Positions 51,832 through 63,479 of a DNA stretch of 64,000 nucleotides are shown in pieces. The notes under the pieces were generated by a model. The model saw nothing but the letters and a program-made list of their open reading frames with translations. It made no database searches and was not told the origin of the DNA. The stretch comes from Nigrospora sphaerica (lineage: Eukaryota; Ascomycota; Sordariomycetes; Amphisphaeriales; Apiosporaceae): assembly GCA_018287875.1 (NCBI GenBank), contig JAGVVL010000021.1, forward strand, positions 186,001 through 250,000. The letters run 5' to 3'. Positions within the stretch are counted from its first letter, which is position 1. Every line of letters begins with the position of its first letter. The translations under genes and the position numbers were made by a program.

Positions 51832-53520
51832 GAAGCTATAAGAGGACTAGACTGGTGGACTCGATTTGGACTGCTGTTATCCGACAGAAGGAATGTATCG
51901 TTCGTATGTGCGAATGCGGATGAGCTACAGGTGGATTTAACCTACGACTATATTCTGTTAGTCAGGATTTCTAGTATCTTAAGAAAGGTAACAACGTCGC
52001 CCGTGATAAGCTCAACGCGGATGTAGTTTACACCCAACCCGTTATTCTCGGCTGGGTGGTCGAGGTCATGATGGAAATTCTATTTTCTCGGTTAGGAACT
52101 CTTCGTAAATAGTTTACCCGTATACATAGCTTCGGCCACGGCAACCCCGACGGCGCGTCGGCGCCCGCCACCAGTATCTCGGCGACCAAACAGATACGAA
52201 CCAGAGTACAAGCGTCTTCTGGGATATTATCTGGGACACAATGGAGTGCCCAGCGCCCGACTACGCTATGGCGCTGATTATATGCTGGATCTACCGCGCC
52301 GAGAATACAGTGCGCCGCTTCGTCTCGCTCGACCTAGACTCGAACCGCCCGCTGAGGGACGCGCTGTCGCAGCAGACTATTGTTCCCGCGTTTATAGCCG
52401 CCTGAGGACTTTGGGTGCACCTAGTGCGGCAGCGTTGTATTGGTGCCGCGCGTGCGCCGCGACGAGTCCGAGACGGCCTGTTCAGTTAACGAGGGCGGTG
52501 CGCTTGAGCTGCAGCGATACGTGGCACCGGGGAACGATAACGGCAACTGCTGACGGATGAGGATGGAGGTGGCGGTGCCCGGAAAGCTGGAGCGCATCGT
52601 GTTCCGCAAGACAGCTAATTTCGCGGCCGTCGACGTGACATAGCTCGGCATCCATCGCGCCCGCACCTTGCACCGGGTACTTAGCCAGGTTATGGCGCTT
52701 CTCGAAAGCAAGGAAATCTGTCTAGTTAAAGATATCGTCGAGCATTCAATTGGCAACGTCGATGCCCCATACCCCATCATTGGAGGTCTGGGGGGCCGGA
52801 GCCGCTCGCTCGGGAAATGGCTGGCCGACCACATCGCAAAGAAGCTGCTTATGCAGCATGAGTCATGCTCCCGTGGAACGCATTGTTGAGCCCCCATGCA
52901 CAGCCAGTCCGCAGGCTCACCAACTGCGACATGGTTGACCGGGCGAGGTTGCAGCGCATCCTGAATGAGGCTTTCCGCCGAGGCCCTCCGGCTGGTGCGC
53001 GGCGTCGTCCACGGCTGGCGGCGCGTTGCCGCTCGCATGATATCTGCCGAGGCTCGGCATGTACCTGCTTTACCACCGACGGACCCTGGTCGGTTGGTCG
53101 GAAATAAGCCGGAATTTAGCATCCAACACGAGCACTCGGTATTGTAGACAGAGATGCTGCTCCGGCGTTATCTCTAGTGTCACCTGCCATATCGAGGAAC
53201 CCCCTTCCTCCTGCATTAGGCCCACCAGGCGCCCCGCTTCTGTAGCTACATCACCTAGTCATGCCTGACGGATTGGTCTACCGGGGAATGTCCCTCCGGA
53301 AGCCGAATTCATACGCTTAGGCCGAGTTCCCATTTCGTCAGACGGTTCCCACTGAACTGGCCTAGTAACGAAGGCGTCGGCTAACTATAAAGAATACCCT
53401 CTTCGTAATGTCTTATACTGCCGGCTTGCTCTTTAACCAGACTGGTTCGAAAACGATTCTATCCCTCACTAGGAACCGTCCACCCCCCTACGCACGCCGG
53501 CACCATTGCACCTCGCTACA
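51832..53520. other. Decayed coding-like DNA, not identified
   Basis: The plus strand at 52230-52400 and 52440-52640 shows protein-like frames (Ala-Leu-Ile-Ile-Cys-Trp-Ile-Tyr-Arg-Ala-Glu-Asn; Ala-Val-Pro-Gly-Lys-Leu-Glu-Arg) broken by stops and shifts, suggesting an old gene relic. I cannot name it. 53130-53520 holds the promoter side of the next gene. Confidence 0.35.
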
Positions 53521-53928
53521 ATGAAGGTGTCCACTGCCCTCCTCAACCTGGCCATGGCTGCCACAGCTATCGCCGCTGCCATTGACGTTAGCGCCGCCTC
53601 GGTCCTCACCAAGCGCGTTGACTGCAGCTTCTGGCAGGACGGTATGTGCCTGCCCCCACCCCAACGCTTTGAATAGAACTCCTCCTACTCTTCGCCCCGC
53701 CTCTCACGGGTTGCTACTTTCACATGGAACTTACTGACACTTCCTCGTTATAGATCCCAATGATCCTGGCCGCCTCTGTGTCAAAACCGGCTGTATGTGC
53801 TCACTGCCTTTGCTCCGCCTGCTTCGCTTTGTAGTATCTATACTGACTATAATATGTCAGGCCCTGGTGTTACGTACAAGTCTTGTTGCTCCTACAAGAT
53901 CGATGTTCCGTCCCGTATCTGCCAGTAA
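53521..53928 (+). CDS. Small cysteine-rich secreted peptide with Kex2 site, three exons
   Basis: Exons 53521-53641, 53754-53792 and 53861-53928 join in frame to 75 residues. Introns of 112 and 68 nt both have GTATGT donors, ACTGAC branch sites and TATAG/GTCAG acceptors. The first 20 residues are an Ala/Leu signal peptide; a short propeptide ends with Leu-Thr-Lys-Arg at residue 32, a standard Kex2 cut. The predicted mature peptide has 43 residues and six cysteines spaced C-x13-C-x4-C-x7-CC-x10-C. This looks like a small secreted protein of the effector or antimicrobial type, stabilised by three disulfides; the cysteine order is not that of a classic knottin. No exon alone is long enough to attract notice, so it is easily missed. 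All splice junctions and the frame are intact, in strong contrast to the flanking relics. Function unknown. Confidence 0.85.
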
Positions 53929-54329
53929 GCTACCATCGCGGAGTACTCTACAGGTCAGGCCTCGTACGAGATGAGAGTCGTGTCAGATGGCTGCACTCGG
54001 GGGCTTCTAGTACGGTAGCTATATCATGTGACCAGTGTTGGAAACCATGTGGTGAAGCTTTAGAGATTTATTAGGGAGTTTATTAAGCATGAGAAGTTTT
54101 CCCTAAACCCCTCACTAATTCGGCGCGCGCTATTTCCATCGAGAAAATCGCAATTCTCGAGGCCTAGCACACCGAGACCTCCCGAGATGAAATAGGTGCC
54201 CTCGTGCTGGGTAGCAACGTCTTGTTTCTCGAGTCCGGGATAAGCTGCTCTATAGTGAGGGGCCGTATACGCGCCACTTAGTGTTATGGTCTGGGCTATT
54301 AGTCGTGACAACGTTATGGGGACTGATGC

Positions 54330-54774
54330 TTATAGTCTCGCTGGGGTTTTAGGCAACAACATTGATGTTGACGAGAGCATGGGGTTCAACTGGGGAAAAT
54401 ATGGCATCGCCCGGCACAAAGAGTCGACTGCCAACCCCTAAGAACTGCCGCTGGACGAACTGTGGCGAGGACTGTCCTAATTGGTTCTACCACGTCAAAC
54501 GGGACGACAACAAGTCCCGGATCATGCTATTATGCTGGACACCAGGAGCTGCGCCCGCACCGGCGGCCTAAGCAGCCCGGTCCTGTGCTGTCCGAAGTCC
54601 TCGACGCTGCCCGTCTGTCGATGGTGCACCCACCACAACACAGGCAAGTGCGCTGGCGGCTGTAAGGGTAGGGAAGTCGAGGTCGACTCCATTCAGGCCG
54701 AGTGTCACTCGGGCTCGCAAACGGTGTGCTACAGTTTGACCGAGTCCACAGCACCGTGGGGAGAAGGCCAATAG
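54330..54774 (+). pseudogene. C-terminal relic of a class V (subgroup C-like) chitinase
   Basis: Cysteine-rich frame starting Met-Gly-Phe-Asn-Trp-Gly-Lys-Tyr, then Cys-Arg-Trp-Thr-Asn-Cys-Gly-Glu-Asp-Cys-Pro and Lys-Arg-Asp-Asp (54440-54510); after a frame change near 54535 come Cys-Cys-Pro-Lys-Ser-Ser, Pro-Val-Cys-Arg-Trp-Cys and Gly-Lys-Cys-Ala-Gly-Gly-Cys, as in the region after the GH18 domain of LysM-type fungal chitinases. The GH18 catalytic domain is not present, so it is a fragment. Confidence 0.5.
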
Positions 54775-54805
54775 TCCATTGTATTGATGAGAAGGACGCC
54801 TCGAT

Positions 54806-56778
54806 TTGCCCTCCAGACATTCCGTCTTCGGGGAACGAATCGCACGAAAACGGATTGCCAATGAGAAAGATCTGGAATACTTCCAGCACATTAGTGTGGA
54901 GGACCCAGTGCGGTCGATTGTTGACCACCTCGTCTCCGTAGCCGAGGTCCGGGACGCATTCGACCTCGGGGAGGGGATTATTTTCGAGAACCATCCGAAC
55001 GCCATCAGCGACGTCGCCGAGGAGGTTGTCGACCGCCGTGCTGCTCCGGCGCGGCCTAGCACGCCCGAGCAAGCGCCCATCGACCGGGCCCAACTGCGAC
55101 CCGACCAGATCTGCGTATACCGGCAGGATGAGGGCTCTTCGACCCGACGGGTATTGTTGTACATCAACGAATACAAACCCCCGCACAAAATCACGCCGCA
55201 GCACCTCCGTGCTGGGCTTCGTCCCATGAACATCTACGACGAAGTCGTAAATCGGCCCACGATCCTGACGCGACGATCCGGTGGCGTTATTTCAATATCA
55301 TTCCGAGCGACTGGTCGCAGCCGTCATTACGCAGACCTTCCACTACATGGTCGAGGGCGGCCTGGAGTACGGCGTGATCACGACAGGAGAAACCATCGTG
55401 TTTCTGAAGATGGACTGGTCGGATCCCACCACACTCGCGTACCACCTGGCCGAACCGGCGGCGGAAGTGCTCGCGCACCCGCGTGACGGTTGCTATTGCA
55501 CAGCAGTTGGCCAGATGCTTGCTTTCAGCCTAATGGCTCTGGACCCTGCCGGGGAGAGGCGGTCCCATGGGCAAGACGAGCGGCGGTCGGCCATGAATCG
55601 CCTGAATACCTGGTCGGAAGACTACGAGGCCATCCTAGGGTCAATGCTGGTGGAGAAGCGAAAGGCCCCGCCTTCCTCGCCCGCGTGGGAGCCAGAAACA
55701 TACAGCAGTGAGGATCGGTCGCCGCGGGTCCGTCCAACCAAAAAGAGACGGAGGACGCGGGGGGATTCGACAGTGCTAGCCTCACGAAGACGGTCGCCTG
55801 ATTCCTCCGACGAGGAAGACACACGGTCATCGCCCACGACACCGACGCCCGCTGAGCCGAGGTCCCAAAGTGAAAGAGAGCGGCCGAGCAAACGAAAGCT
55901 TGCCCATCGTCTATCCGATAATGACGGCGCGGGAGGCTCTTCGTGTGGCAACCGTGAACGGAATGCGCAGTATTGTACACAGAAATGCCTTCTTGGACTG
56001 ATCGACCAGGCTCTACTCGATGAGCACTGCCCTAATGTGGCACTCCATCGCGGTCATGGCGATGTAGTCCACCACCCCATCAGCCACAGCGATTTCTTGA
56101 CGCTGCTTCGCAGCCAGCTCGAGCAAACGTTAGACGACGGCATCGAAAAGCTCGACAAGGGCGGAGCGCGGGGCGTCCTCTTCCGCGTGACTCTCACAGC
56201 CTATGGCTATGCCTTTGTTGGGAAGGGCACCGTTCCCGAGTTTATTGAGGATCTCGAACACGAGGCCACGGTCTATGCCCGTCTGCGGTCGTTGCAAGGC
56301 AAGTTTGTGCCCGTTTTTCTCGGAACTGTAGACCTACGTGCGATATCACGTACCTACTACTACGACTTCCGTGTGCGAATCCAGTACATGATGTTTTTGC
56401 CCTGGGGCGGTGACAGCGGGACGTCAGCCGAGGGCGCGGTTAGCGCTGAAGATCTACGCCGGCGATTACTCCATTCGCTCCGCAGCTTGCATGCCTGTGG
56501 AGTCGCCCACCGAGATCGCCGGCCCCCCAATGTGCTACTGAACAGGGAGACGGGGCAGGTTATGATTATTGACTTCGAACGAGCTTTTTTGATGGATCCG
56601 CATCGCCCCCCCCCTTGCGTCGCTGGCGCCGAACAAGCGGAAGCGTAGCGAAGCCAACTGCGGAGCTACTAGCAAAAGAGTGCGTCAAGGTTCTCCGGTA
56701 GGGAAGAGCCAACAATTGATGCGTGACGACAACCAGGCAGCCATGGCGATGTTTGGTGGGCAACCAAGTAGTACTTAA
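54806..56778 (+). pseudogene. PD-(D/E)XK-like nuclease fused to an atypical protein kinase (frameshifted)
   Basis: Large fungal family in which a restriction-like nuclease domain precedes a kinase-like domain. Nuclease part (54806-55480): Asn-Glu-Lys-Asp-Leu-Glu-Tyr-Phe-Gln, Arg-Pro-Asp-Gln-Ile-Cys-Val-Tyr (catalytic Asp), Ile-Asn-Glu-Tyr-Lys-Pro-Pro-His-Lys (Glu-x-Lys), then after a shift near 55270 Phe-Gln-Tyr-His-Ser-Glu-Arg-Leu and Tyr-Gly-Val-Ile-Thr-Thr-Gly-Glu. A basic/acidic linker (55650-55900) and a Cys-x3-Cys ... Cys segment (about 55970-56035) follow. Kinase-like part: His-Arg-Asp-Arg-Arg-Pro-Pro-Asn-Val-Leu (56508) and Ile-Ile-Asp-Phe-Glu-Arg (56571), i.e. Asp-Phe-Glu in place of Asp-Phe-Gly. 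A run of nine C at 56606-56614 throws the frame; with the next frame the basic tail (Pro-Asn-Lys-Arg-Lys-Arg) continues to TAA at 56776-56778. The architecture recalls nuclease-kinase modules of Crinkler-type effectors, which is inference. Confidence 0.78.
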
Positions 56779-58577
56779 TTGAATAAAGCATGTATAACAA
56801 CCACTTGCTCTTCGTCGTAGTTCGTTTCTAATCCGAAACACTCTGGCCTTGACCAAGAGTTGGCGGTGCGTAAGACTGGCCTAATTACTATCCTGACGTA
56901 TGTGGTAACGAACAAGCCAACCTCGCGCTGGCCATAGATAGCGTTTGATGGATTGCGCATGTCTTCTATTCATCCCACCCCAGCGCGGCATCTGCGGAGA
57001 ACGGTTTTCTCCAGTGGATTTCGTTCTGCTAGCTCAGTGTGCCGTTGCGCTCGTACGTCTCTATCTGGCGGCAGTGAGATGGGATTCGGTGGTGTCGACG
57101 TTCACGAGGCAGTAAGCAACTCCAGAGCCGCCGTCGGTACGGTATATGCATTGCCCAGCTGCCGAACAACGACAGCGCGCAATGAGAGCCTACAGGCTTG
57201 TCCTAACTTTCTATGCGCGAAGCCCAGGTTCCAGGAGGGCCCAAGAGAACCTGCTGCGGGGTAGCTCATGGTCCCGTTCGAGCTTCGGCGACGTCTTCCC
57301 CAACTAGAATCTCGGGGCTAAGCTTAAACACGGGCACAGGACGTAAGGTTTCGAAGGATTGAAGAACTTGTCATGATATATTTCGGTTTCTTTTCCATTT
57401 CACTCGGCCGAGCCTCCGCCTACCCTGAAAAATGCTAGGCCTTGTGGATTTCCGGCCGAGAGAGCTCGGGAGGCCGTTCGGTGGACGCCATGTTTCCAGC
57501 TACATCAAATGGCGCCGCTACATAAAGTGCCGATCGCGTAGACAGGAACAGATGCTGCCGGAGTTTCGGCGTGCAGGGGTCACTCGAAGAACTTCAGTCG
57601 TGCTCCGACGCTCTGTTTGACTGCTTTCTCTTGGATCTTAGTCGCCCCCCTCGCCTTGGACCTCCGTGAACCACACATCTCGGCTCTCTCTCGGCCAGCA
57701 CCACCAATGGATTGGACGTGGCCTCAGGAGAGGTGACAGTCGTTTTGCACACACAGAATTTAGATGCGCGGAGCCGTACCGCCCCATAAGCTCCCCGTAG
57801 GCTAGGAGTTCAGTGACCGAACCGTTCACAGCTCTCCGCCACTTGAGTACGTGGATACGCTCCTGCTGCGCCTGGACGAGTTGTCTCTACAGCACATGGG
57901 ATATTCGTAGCTGTGTAATCCTACCTGATCGCTGGGCCATTGCGATCTGGAGGTATATAACCCTTTGACGCAGGCAACATACGTACTATCTAACTGCGCC
58001 GACTGGGGACGTGTTTACGGTGGCGAAATACTGCATGAGAAGGAAGAGAAAAGAACATCGCCTCGGCAGCTGGTCAACCGGCGCTGCTCCGAAAAGCCAA
58101 CATCGTCATGTTATCTTGGTCGCATGGTAGTGATCATATGTATGTGTGCATGCATATAAAGGTATATATTTTTAAAGTAATCAAAGTCAAGTCTCCGAGT
58201 AGCGAAATGGCTATAGGAGGACGAAAAGAGGAGGAGAAAGAAGCGCTGTCTCTCGAGGGCGTGCAAAACAGCAATCGGGCAGGCGAGGCAGTTAGTGCGA
58301 ACGAGCCGAAGCGTCCAAAACCAGAGCAGGGTCGTTTGGGGCGCCAGGGTGGCTACATCACCTCGCCTACAGGGCTGAGCTCCACTGTCGACGCCGGAAT
58401 GGACAGCGGCCAAGGTGGAGCTGAGCCACTTCCGACGCAGCGCGGGATGCGTCGCCTCCAGCCCCCTCTTGCGCAACTTCTCCCACTCCCTACAACGATG
58501 CCCAGACAAGATCAACACTCAGTCGCCTTTTAAGTCCGACACTCGCAACTAATCCAGCATGGGCACCACAAAGAGCA
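56779..58577. other. Intergenic, nothing recognised
   Basis: Several 60-100 codon frames without domain, start context or intron structure. No repeat identified. Confidence 0.45.
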
Positions 58578-58925
58578 TTGTGTCGGCTATCGCACGTCCT
58601 GGAAGCCGATTTCGTCAACCCGAGCGCGACCATGGCCCATAGCAAGGGCCAGAAGGACAAGATTCGGAAGAGCGGCCTGTCTCTCCAGAACAAGACGGTT
58701 AAGCTGGGGAAACACTGTGACGTCTTCAGCGCCCTCGCATACTGGAACCCGACGCATCAAAGGATGGAAACGGTGATGCATCTCCCACACGGCCAGGCAT
58801 TGCCCGACGTGAACAGGCTTGTTTGTGTTCTCTCCAGTGGCCCCGTTCATCGGCCAGTGACTGACAGCAGTAGTTACGCCGGTTGTCGACTAGCGACGCT
58901 CGTTCCCGAGCAGGAGCTCGCGTGA
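58578..58925 (+). CDS. Hypothetical protein, weakly MADS-like
   Basis: A frame of up to 115 codons; from the ATG at 58632 it has Lys-Asp-Lys-Ile-Arg-Lys-Ser-Gly-Leu ... Lys-Leu-Gly-Lys-His-Cys-Asp-Val-Phe, which vaguely recalls the start of fungal MADS-like small proteins (basic helix then Leu-Gly ... Cys-Asp-Val). The DNA-binding signature is not complete. A following frame at 58883-59425 is Asp/Glu/Pro-rich and may be part of the same gene after a frame change. Treat as unassigned. Confidence 0.25.
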   Translation: MCRLSHVLEADFVNPSATMAHSKGQKDKIRKSGLSLQNKTVKLGKHCDVFSALAYWNPTHQRMETVMHLPHGQALPDVNRLVCVLSSGPVHRPVTDSSSYAGCRLATLVPEQELA

Positions 58926-59425
58926 CTCGATCAAGCGCCGCGGCCCAACCAATTGAGCTCGAGCATGAGCGTGTAGTCGACTGTGCCCCGAATACCGACC
59001 ACGAACCAATGGTCGACCCTAATGCGAACACTAATCTCGACATGGACGCCGAGTACGAAACCGACCCCGAATATAGTCCGGGTGCGATAGCTGTTTCAGG
59101 CCCCGTGTCGGCATACGATGACTTTCCCGACGATGAGGGCATCGCCGTGGGTACCGACAACCCCGAAGCAGGCAACAAAAGCTCTTACCACAGAGGCTCG
59201 TACAGCAGCCGCCCATGCAACAAGAGCATAGAGGTAGGCATGACCAGGATTAAAGCTAGGGTTGTCAGAGCACGCGTTGCTAACCATTTCACGCAGAATA
59301 CCAGCCGGCCGTCAGCCAGCCTTCAAGAGCCGCGTCGAGCGATACGACAAACAATGCGACGCCGTCAGTACCACCAAAAGAGTGTGGTCCCGATAACAGA
59401 GGTGGAAGTCTGCGGCCGTGCGTAA

Positions 59426-60700
59426 GTAGAAAACACCGGCGACCGCTGCGACGGCAATGGGTATCGCTTGCGTCCCTCAAGCCGACGGGACGGCAGCGCA
59501 TGGTCGTGGATAGATTCGGTTGCCCAAGGCCACTGGCTGCAGGGTCAGGCCTTCAGAGGAGGGAGACGGGGCTGGCGTGTAGACCCATACAGGCGTGCGA
59601 GGATGGCAGGAGGCCCCGGCTCAGGATGCGACGAGAGCAGGTGGCGAACATTTTAAGCTTGTTCGACGAGCTGGCCACAGGCTTGGGAAACATTTCGTTC
59701 CGGCAGAGGACCATCTCCGAGTAGAAGGTATGACTATGGAACGCTTTGTGCTTTTTGGAGTTAGGTCTCGCCGACTGTATGCTCATGAATGGGTACCACG
59801 TTATGCCACGGACTGCAAGCGCGTGGCTGACGGGTCTCGTGCTGACGATGGTGTACGAAGCCCGCATTTTTCTATCGCGCCCTACAATCACGCTAGTGGC
59901 CCAGTCGTCGAACAGTCGGTGCGGCCGTGGGCTGGATTGTCCATACGACCGATGTTGAAAGATCGGTCGCCTAGTGGGATGTTGGTTTATATTGCTGCCT
60001 AGATGACCACAGAGTTACGGTTTGGCACTGGTACAATACATGATCGGATACGAACAAGATCTCTGTGTGATTCTAATATTCATCTCCATCTCGGCAAGAT
60101 CTCGATGGTCGTTACAGCGACACGGAGATGACCAACGCGCTCGGCGGCCTCGGCTGCACCGTAGCCCTCCTTTCAGCAAGTATACCATCGTCGCCGAAAC
60201 CGAGGTGACCCATATTGTAGGTTCTAAGAGGGAGTCACTAAGGCCTACGGCTGAGCCCACACACCGTCGTCCTGCATATCCTCTTCGCCCCGCGTGGCTA
60301 CCCCCCACTCGAAGACCGCCTTGACCTGCGACAACCAGCCCATGAGCCGTTGCATCTGTTGTTGCAACCTGGTCGCACCGTGTGAGAAAGAAGGAACGAT
60401 GACGGACAATCCAGAACATACATGCGCTCTATCTTTTGCGTGCTCCGGAACACAGAACGGTCAGCTCGGCCCCTTCCTAGGGTTCAGACAACCTACAAAT
60501 TCTGAATGCTGCGAGAATCACCGATTACGGTTAGCGAATGCGACCAACGTGATCGGGTCGACTTACGCCTGGCCACAATGGTCCAGTTCGGCTTCTTGGC
60601 TGCTAAATCGACGCGAAAGTTCGTGGAGCTCGTGCAGGACCATATCGAGTTTCCGGGACACGTCGGTAGCGCCATGGGATGATCTGCATCCCCATCAGCA
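59426..60700. other. No gene supported
   Basis: Overlapping frames on both strands (for example 59595-60002 and 60022-60324) without recognisable domain. Nothing else seen. Confidence 0.4.
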
Positions 60701-60710
60701 TGAAATCCGT

Positions 60711-60998
60711 CTAGGGTGCAGAGATGAGGGAGGGTTCGTACGTGGGCGATGGGCCGAAGGGGTCGTCCCCGAACCTCTCCTCGTACGCTTCCAGCTCGCC
60801 ATCTTCCAGGCCAGTGACGGCCGGCAAAGATATGTGAGGCTGGGAGGGGGGCGCTGGAACAGGATGGGAGGAGGCGGGCATGGGCGCAGACGGAGCAGGC
60901 GGGAAGGTTGAACCCTGGCCCGTGATACCAAAGCCAGCCGAATTGCGAGGGTGTCGCGGACGGCCCTGGTGGTGGCCATTGTACTTCTGGGAGCTCAT
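60711..60998 (-). CDS. Hypothetical Pro/Ser-rich protein
   Basis: A 95-codon frame starting Met-Ser-Ser-Gln-Lys-Tyr-Asn-Gly-His-His, followed by a Pro/Ala/Ser-rich disordered segment and a Leu-Glu-Asp-Gly-Glu-Leu-Glu-Ala-Tyr-Glu-Glu-Arg acidic motif. It looks like the N terminus of a longer nuclear or adaptor protein, possibly with a downstream exon near 60650-60500, but no domain is visible. Confidence 0.35.
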   Translation of the reverse strand: MSSQKYNGHHQGRPRHPRNSAGFGITGQGSTFPPAPSAPMPASSHPVPAPPSQPHISLPAVTGLEDGELEAYEERFGDDPFGPSPTYEPSLISAP

Positions 60999-61199
60999 AT
61001 TGCCTGTGGAAGGGGCTTAGACAGAAGAAACAGAAGTATGACCTGGAAATTCTCCAAGGGTAACAAAAAGTGGCCGGACGGGCGTCTGGTCAAAGATTCA
61101 TATAGGAACCGATTCGGTACATACGCTCATCCTGTGGAGCTGGGTATAGATCAGCCCAGCAAAGATATTCCGTAGGTACCTCCCCAAAGTAATGGTGGG

Positions 61200-63000
61200 A
61201 TACAAGAGAACAGCAAGAACAAGCTAAGAACGGCAGGGCAGAACTACAGCGGAGTATATGTTACCACGGACAGAATCTGCTACGACAGAAGCTGCGCAGA
61301 CAAAGGTTGCACAGGTGAATGCTGCGATGGGGTTAATGTTGGCACAGATAAGAATTGCTACGAACAGAAACTGACAAGGACAGAAGCTGCGACTGAAGAA
61401 GTTGCTACTGAAAGAAGATGTGATGGGGGAGTATTGCCACAGGTAGAAGCTTCGACGGCTGGAAGCTTCACCGGAAAACAGCATAGTATGAAAAAGAGCA
61501 AGTTCAGATAGGACATGCGTCCAGCCATCTCCGGGCCTAAACCTCGCCAATCGCATGCCGGGCGAAAGTGTCGTGAGGGCGCTAGCATCCAGGAGCTTCT
61601 ACAGTGCCGACACTGGAGCAAGGCACAAGGGACGAAACAGACGAAGCAAGAAAAGGGACCGTCGCAGCCCCAGTGCCCTTCAAAACAACCGTCAAGCAGG
61701 ATCCGACGCAGACGGCAGGTGCGAGATGGTACGTTTTGAGCCCAGGACTGAAAGCTGATACAGGCATATGCCCTACGAGTGCCAAACACAGCTGACACAA
61801 CCCACGACCATGCGTCACAACAGATGCGATTCAGACCGGCCACAGCCAACACAGGAGAGCTGTATGTAGCAGGATGGGGAACTAGGGTCAGATGTGGCGT
61901 GGTGTATAAGCAGCATGTGAGCAGGAAACAGACGAGGAAGAAGCGGACGAAGTGGGAACTGGAAGAACCAGTAAGCAGTCGAAGCGGGAAGTAACAACTA
62001 ATCGAAGCAGAAGCGGACGGGGCAGGAAGCAGTGCCCAGACGAAGCAGAACCAGACGAAGCAGAAGAGGACGAGACAGAACCAGACGAGGCAGAATCAGA
62101 CGAAGTAGGAACTGGAAGAAGCAGGAAGCAGGAAGCAGGAAGTGGACGGAGTAGGAAGAGTGGGGTACGCTCAATCCGGTCAGTCCCCATAAGCACCAAC
62201 CATAGCCAAAGAGAGCCAATGAACACGCGGCAGAAGAGGTCCGATACGGAACGGCCACGGCCCTGGAAGAAGCAGCAATCAGCTAAATGCAAGAAGCGGA
62301 CCGAGCAGGAACCAGAGGAAGCAAGAAGTTGCCCGGTCCACGTCTGCCGCTGCCTTTGCAGTACCGGACACAACCCAAAACAGCCAACGAGCATGCGTCA
62401 GAACAGACCCGATCCAGAACGGCCACGGCCCAACCGGGAGGACTGTGTTGGGGTGCAAATCGGAGGCCAAAACAAGGCGCGGAGCGGTACACAAACTGAA
62501 GGCGCGCAAAAAGTAGAAGGAGAGGGAACCGGATGAGGCAGAACCAGACGAAGCAAAAGCAGACGAAGCAAAAGCAGACAAAGCATAATCAGGCAACGCA
62601 GAAGAGTGGAGTACACTAGATTTGGTCCGCGCCTATGAGAGGACGCACGCCCAGACGCTGACCCAGGTCCTATCTGTCGTGATGTGCTGGGAGAGCCAGG
62701 CACAGCTAGAAACAGCGAACGAGCATGCGTTACAATAGAACCGACCCAGAAAGACTGCGGCCCAACCGGCAGGGCCATACGTGGGATAGGATCAAGAGTG
62801 GGCGTCGGACACGGCACGGCCCACAAGCAGACGCGAACAGCAAACCCCGCTGGGTACAAACTCCCAGACGCGGTGCCACGCCCACAATGGCACCCGGCTG
62901 GTGGAGCGCGACGAGCCGAACCGGACACATACACGTTAAGGGAGAAGTCGGTATATGCAGGCTAGCACAGAGAAGGCCATCGACAGAAACAAACAGCGGC
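61200..63000 (+). repeat. Purine-rich diverged repeat array
   Basis: The plus strand is strongly purine-biased, with recurring CAGAAGC and CAGACGAAGCAGA words (61260-61400, 62030-62110, 62534-62590). A longer unit built around AACGAGCATGCGTCAGAACAGACC...GGCCACGGCCCAACCGG recurs with divergence near 61800, 62205, 62378 and 62708. Open frames here are by-products of repeats lacking stops. The origin is unknown: a decayed minisatellite or a repeat-containing element. Confidence 0.6.
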
Positions 63001-63479
63001 ACATATAGCGGCACATAGAGCAACGCATGTAGTTTCACAGACAGGCCCCGCGTCGTAAAAGGTTCCGCTCGTTATTATGTATTATAAGGCGATTAGGACG
63101 GTAATAATCAATCCGTTGCGGCAATAAAAGGGGACGGGAATGGAGGTCAAGGGATTAACCGGTGACGTGGAAATGTAGCGCAACGATGAGGAGAGCACGG
63201 CTACAGACGTACAGATATACAGACATACAGAACACACGGAGAAGTTGCGACCACCCAGTCTAAGCCACACGACGGCTACATGGTCCAAGGTGGAAGCTAC
63301 GCTAAATTGTACGAGGAGAGCCACAGGGGACAAGGAAAGCTACACAGAAGAAAGCTACACGGCACGAAGATGGGTATTATGGTATGAGCAGTGGCACCAA
63401 GCCAAGTATATTGCTGGCTTTCGGACTACCATCAAACTTCCGGGACAGGAGCGACTCCACTACCTCGAGGGGCACAGCC

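Noticed and set aside
53521..53928. Classic inhibitor-knot (knottin) assignment for the cysteine-rich peptide
   Set aside because: The adjacent cysteine pair is the fourth and fifth cysteine, not the third and fourth.
61952..62536. 194-codon Lys/Arg/Glu-rich frame as a gene
   Set aside because: Produced by purine-rich repeats that lack stop codons; no start context and internal repetition explains the composition.
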